Positions 5,717-6,777 of a stretch of 6,777 bases of DNA are shown here, in pieces. The notes under the pieces are model-generated. The model had not been told where the DNA came from and did no database searches. It worked only from the letters and a program-made list of their open reading frames with translations. Within the stretch, counting starts at the first letter, position 1. The number at the start of each line of letters is the position of its first letter. Source of the stretch: an uncultured Lachnospiraceae bacterium. GTDB lineage: Bacteria; Bacillota; Clostridia; Lachnospirales; Lachnospiraceae. The position numbers and the translations under genes were made by a program. The stretch lies in assembly GCA_902473545.1 (NCBI GenBank), contig CABRSG010000128.1, positions 1 through 6,777 of the forward strand, written 5' to 3'.

Positions 5717-5749
5717 GGAAATAGAAAATATATTTGACGGAGGAAACGT

Positions 5750-6777
5750 ATGGGTAACGTAAAGAGAGTTTATGTGGAAAAGAAACCGGCTTTTGCTGTG
5801 CAGGCGAAGGAACTGAGACACGAAATACGCAGCTACCTCGGCATTACCGGGATGACCGGCGTGCGCGTACTGATTCGCTACGATGTGGAAAATATATCAG
5901 AGGAAGTATTCGAAAAGGCATGCAGGACGGTATTTTCAGAGCCGCCGGTAGACACCCTTTATCATGAGACTTTTCCGATGGGAGAGAGCGACCGCGTTTT
6001 CTCTGTAGAGTACCTGCCGGGACAATTTGACCAGCGTGCGGATTCTGCCGAGCAGTGCGTGCGCTTCTTAAATGAGGAAGAAAACCCGGTAATCCATTCG
6101 GCTACGACCTATGTCATTGAGGGAACGCTGACGGAGGAGGAATTTGCGGCGGTGAAGAACCACTGCATCAACCCGGTGGATTCCCGCGAGACGGGTATGG
6201 AAAAACCGGAAACGCTGGTGACGGTTTTCGACGAACCGGCAGATATTAAGATTTTTGAAGGCTTCCGTGAGCTTACAGAGGCGCCGCTTAAAGAGCTGTA
6301 CGCTTCCTTAAATCTGGCGATGACATTTAAGGATTTCCAGCACATCCAGCATTATTTTACGGAGGAGGAAAAGCGCGATCCGTCCATGACGGAGATCCGT
6401 GTGCTCGATACGTACTGGTCAGATCACTGCCGCCACACGACTTTCTCCACGGAGCTGAAGGACATTGCGTTCGGCGAGGGCGATTACAGGGAGCCGATCG
6501 TTGGCACCTATGAAAAATATCTGGCGGACCGCGCGGAGATTTTCAAAGGGCGCGATGATAAATTTGTCTGCCTGATGGATCTGGCGCTGATGGCGATGCG
6601 CAAGCTGAAAAAAGAGGGTATGCTGGACGACCAGGAGGAATCCGACGAGATTAACGCCTGCAGTATCGTGGTGCCGGTGGAAATCGACGGAAAGACGGAA
6701 GAGTGGCTTGTGAACTTTAAGAATGAGACGCACAACCACCCGACGGAAATCGAGCCGTTCGGCGGCGCGGCAACCTG
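5750..6777 (+). CDS. purL: Phosphoribosylformylglycinamidine synthase, N-terminal part (3' truncated)
   Basis: This enzyme uses ATP and glutamine to convert formylglycinamide ribonucleotide (FGAR) to the amidine (FGAM), the fourth step of de novo purine synthesis, in the cytosol. The window holds 342 codons plus two bases; the gene runs off the right edge. GGAGG at 5739-5743 lies 6 bases before ATG 5750. Residues 1 to about 150 (MGNVKRVYVEKKPAFAVQAK onward) fit the PurS-like N-terminal domain of large, single-chain enzymes. The linker follows, with LDTYWSDHCRHTTF at about 220-232. The first catalytic domain then begins, with VNFKNETHNHPTEIEPFGGA (His328, His330), a hallmark nucleotide-binding motif. 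A fused PurS-like domain suggests the roughly 1250-residue clostridial or proteobacterial form, whose C-terminal glutaminase domain would lie beyond the window. No other purine gene is visible. The 71-base gap and hairpin upstream suggest expression separate from pduL. Confidence 0.95.
   Translation, partial: MGNVKRVYVEKKPAFAVQAKELRHEIRSYLGITGMTGVRVLIRYDVENISEEVFEKACRTVFSEPPVDTLYHETFPMGESDRVFSVEYLPGQFDQRADSAEQCVRFLNEEENPVIHSATTYVIEGTLTEEEFAAVKNHCINPVDSRETGMEKPETLVTVFDEPADIKIFEGFRELTEAPLKELYASLNLAMTFKDFQHIQHYFTEEEKRDPSMTEIRVLDTYWSDHCRHTTFSTELKDIAFGEGDYREPIVGTYEKYLADRAEIFKGRDDKFVCLMDLALMAMRKLKKEGMLDDQEESDEINACSIVVPVEIDGKTEEWLVNFKNETHNHPTEIEPFGGAAT

Noticed and set aside
5679..5749. Purine riboswitch or PurR box ahead of purL
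   Set aside because: The gap is only 71 bases, much of it one GC-rich hairpin, and I see none of the conserved purine riboswitch loop sequences or paired PurR-box motifs.

Overview
The window looks like chromosomal sequence from a Clostridia-class Firmicute, most likely a Lachnospiraceae gut bacterium with moderately high GC. The grounds are strong AGGAGG-type ribosome sites, an SH3/YARHG surface protein, a Gram-positive single-anchor signal peptidase I, an M18 aminopeptidase of clostridial type, a PduL-type phosphotransacylase and a long clostridial-type PurL. Genus cannot be assigned. All eight genes lie on the + strand. The gaps through signal peptidase and aminopeptidase are 5 to 22 bases, which suggests one or two operons. 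The only larger gap is 71 bases, before purL. I see no RNA gene, mobile element, CRISPR array, attachment site or origin, and no non-coding stretch over 300 bases.

The left part (1-3606) is an envelope and secretion group. It holds the end of an SH3-linker-YARHG protein, a membrane-anchored extracellular protein of unknown function (419-1489), a secreted zinc N-acetylmuramoyl-L-alanine amidase (1512-2423), a CPBP/Abi-type intramembrane protease (2429-3067) and type I signal peptidase (3079-3606). Three of these products are predicted to reach the cell surface and the other two are membrane proteases, one of which could process them. A functional link is inference from position only.

The right part (3625-6777) is metabolic. 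The M18 aminopeptidase (3625) stops at 4944, but its conserved C-terminal end, including the last metal-ligand histidine, continues in the -1 frame to a stop at 5025-5027, next to the start of the pduL-like gene (5037-5678). After a gap containing a strong hairpin comes the first 342 codons of phosphoribosylformylglycinamidine synthase (purL, 5750 to the window end).

I found no convincing new biological system. The observations most worth checking are the broken or recoded end of the aminopeptidase, two tandem hairpins (the second terminator-like) inside the start of the CPBP protease gene, and the hairpin upstream of purL. Apart from these, the window is ordinary chromosomal content.
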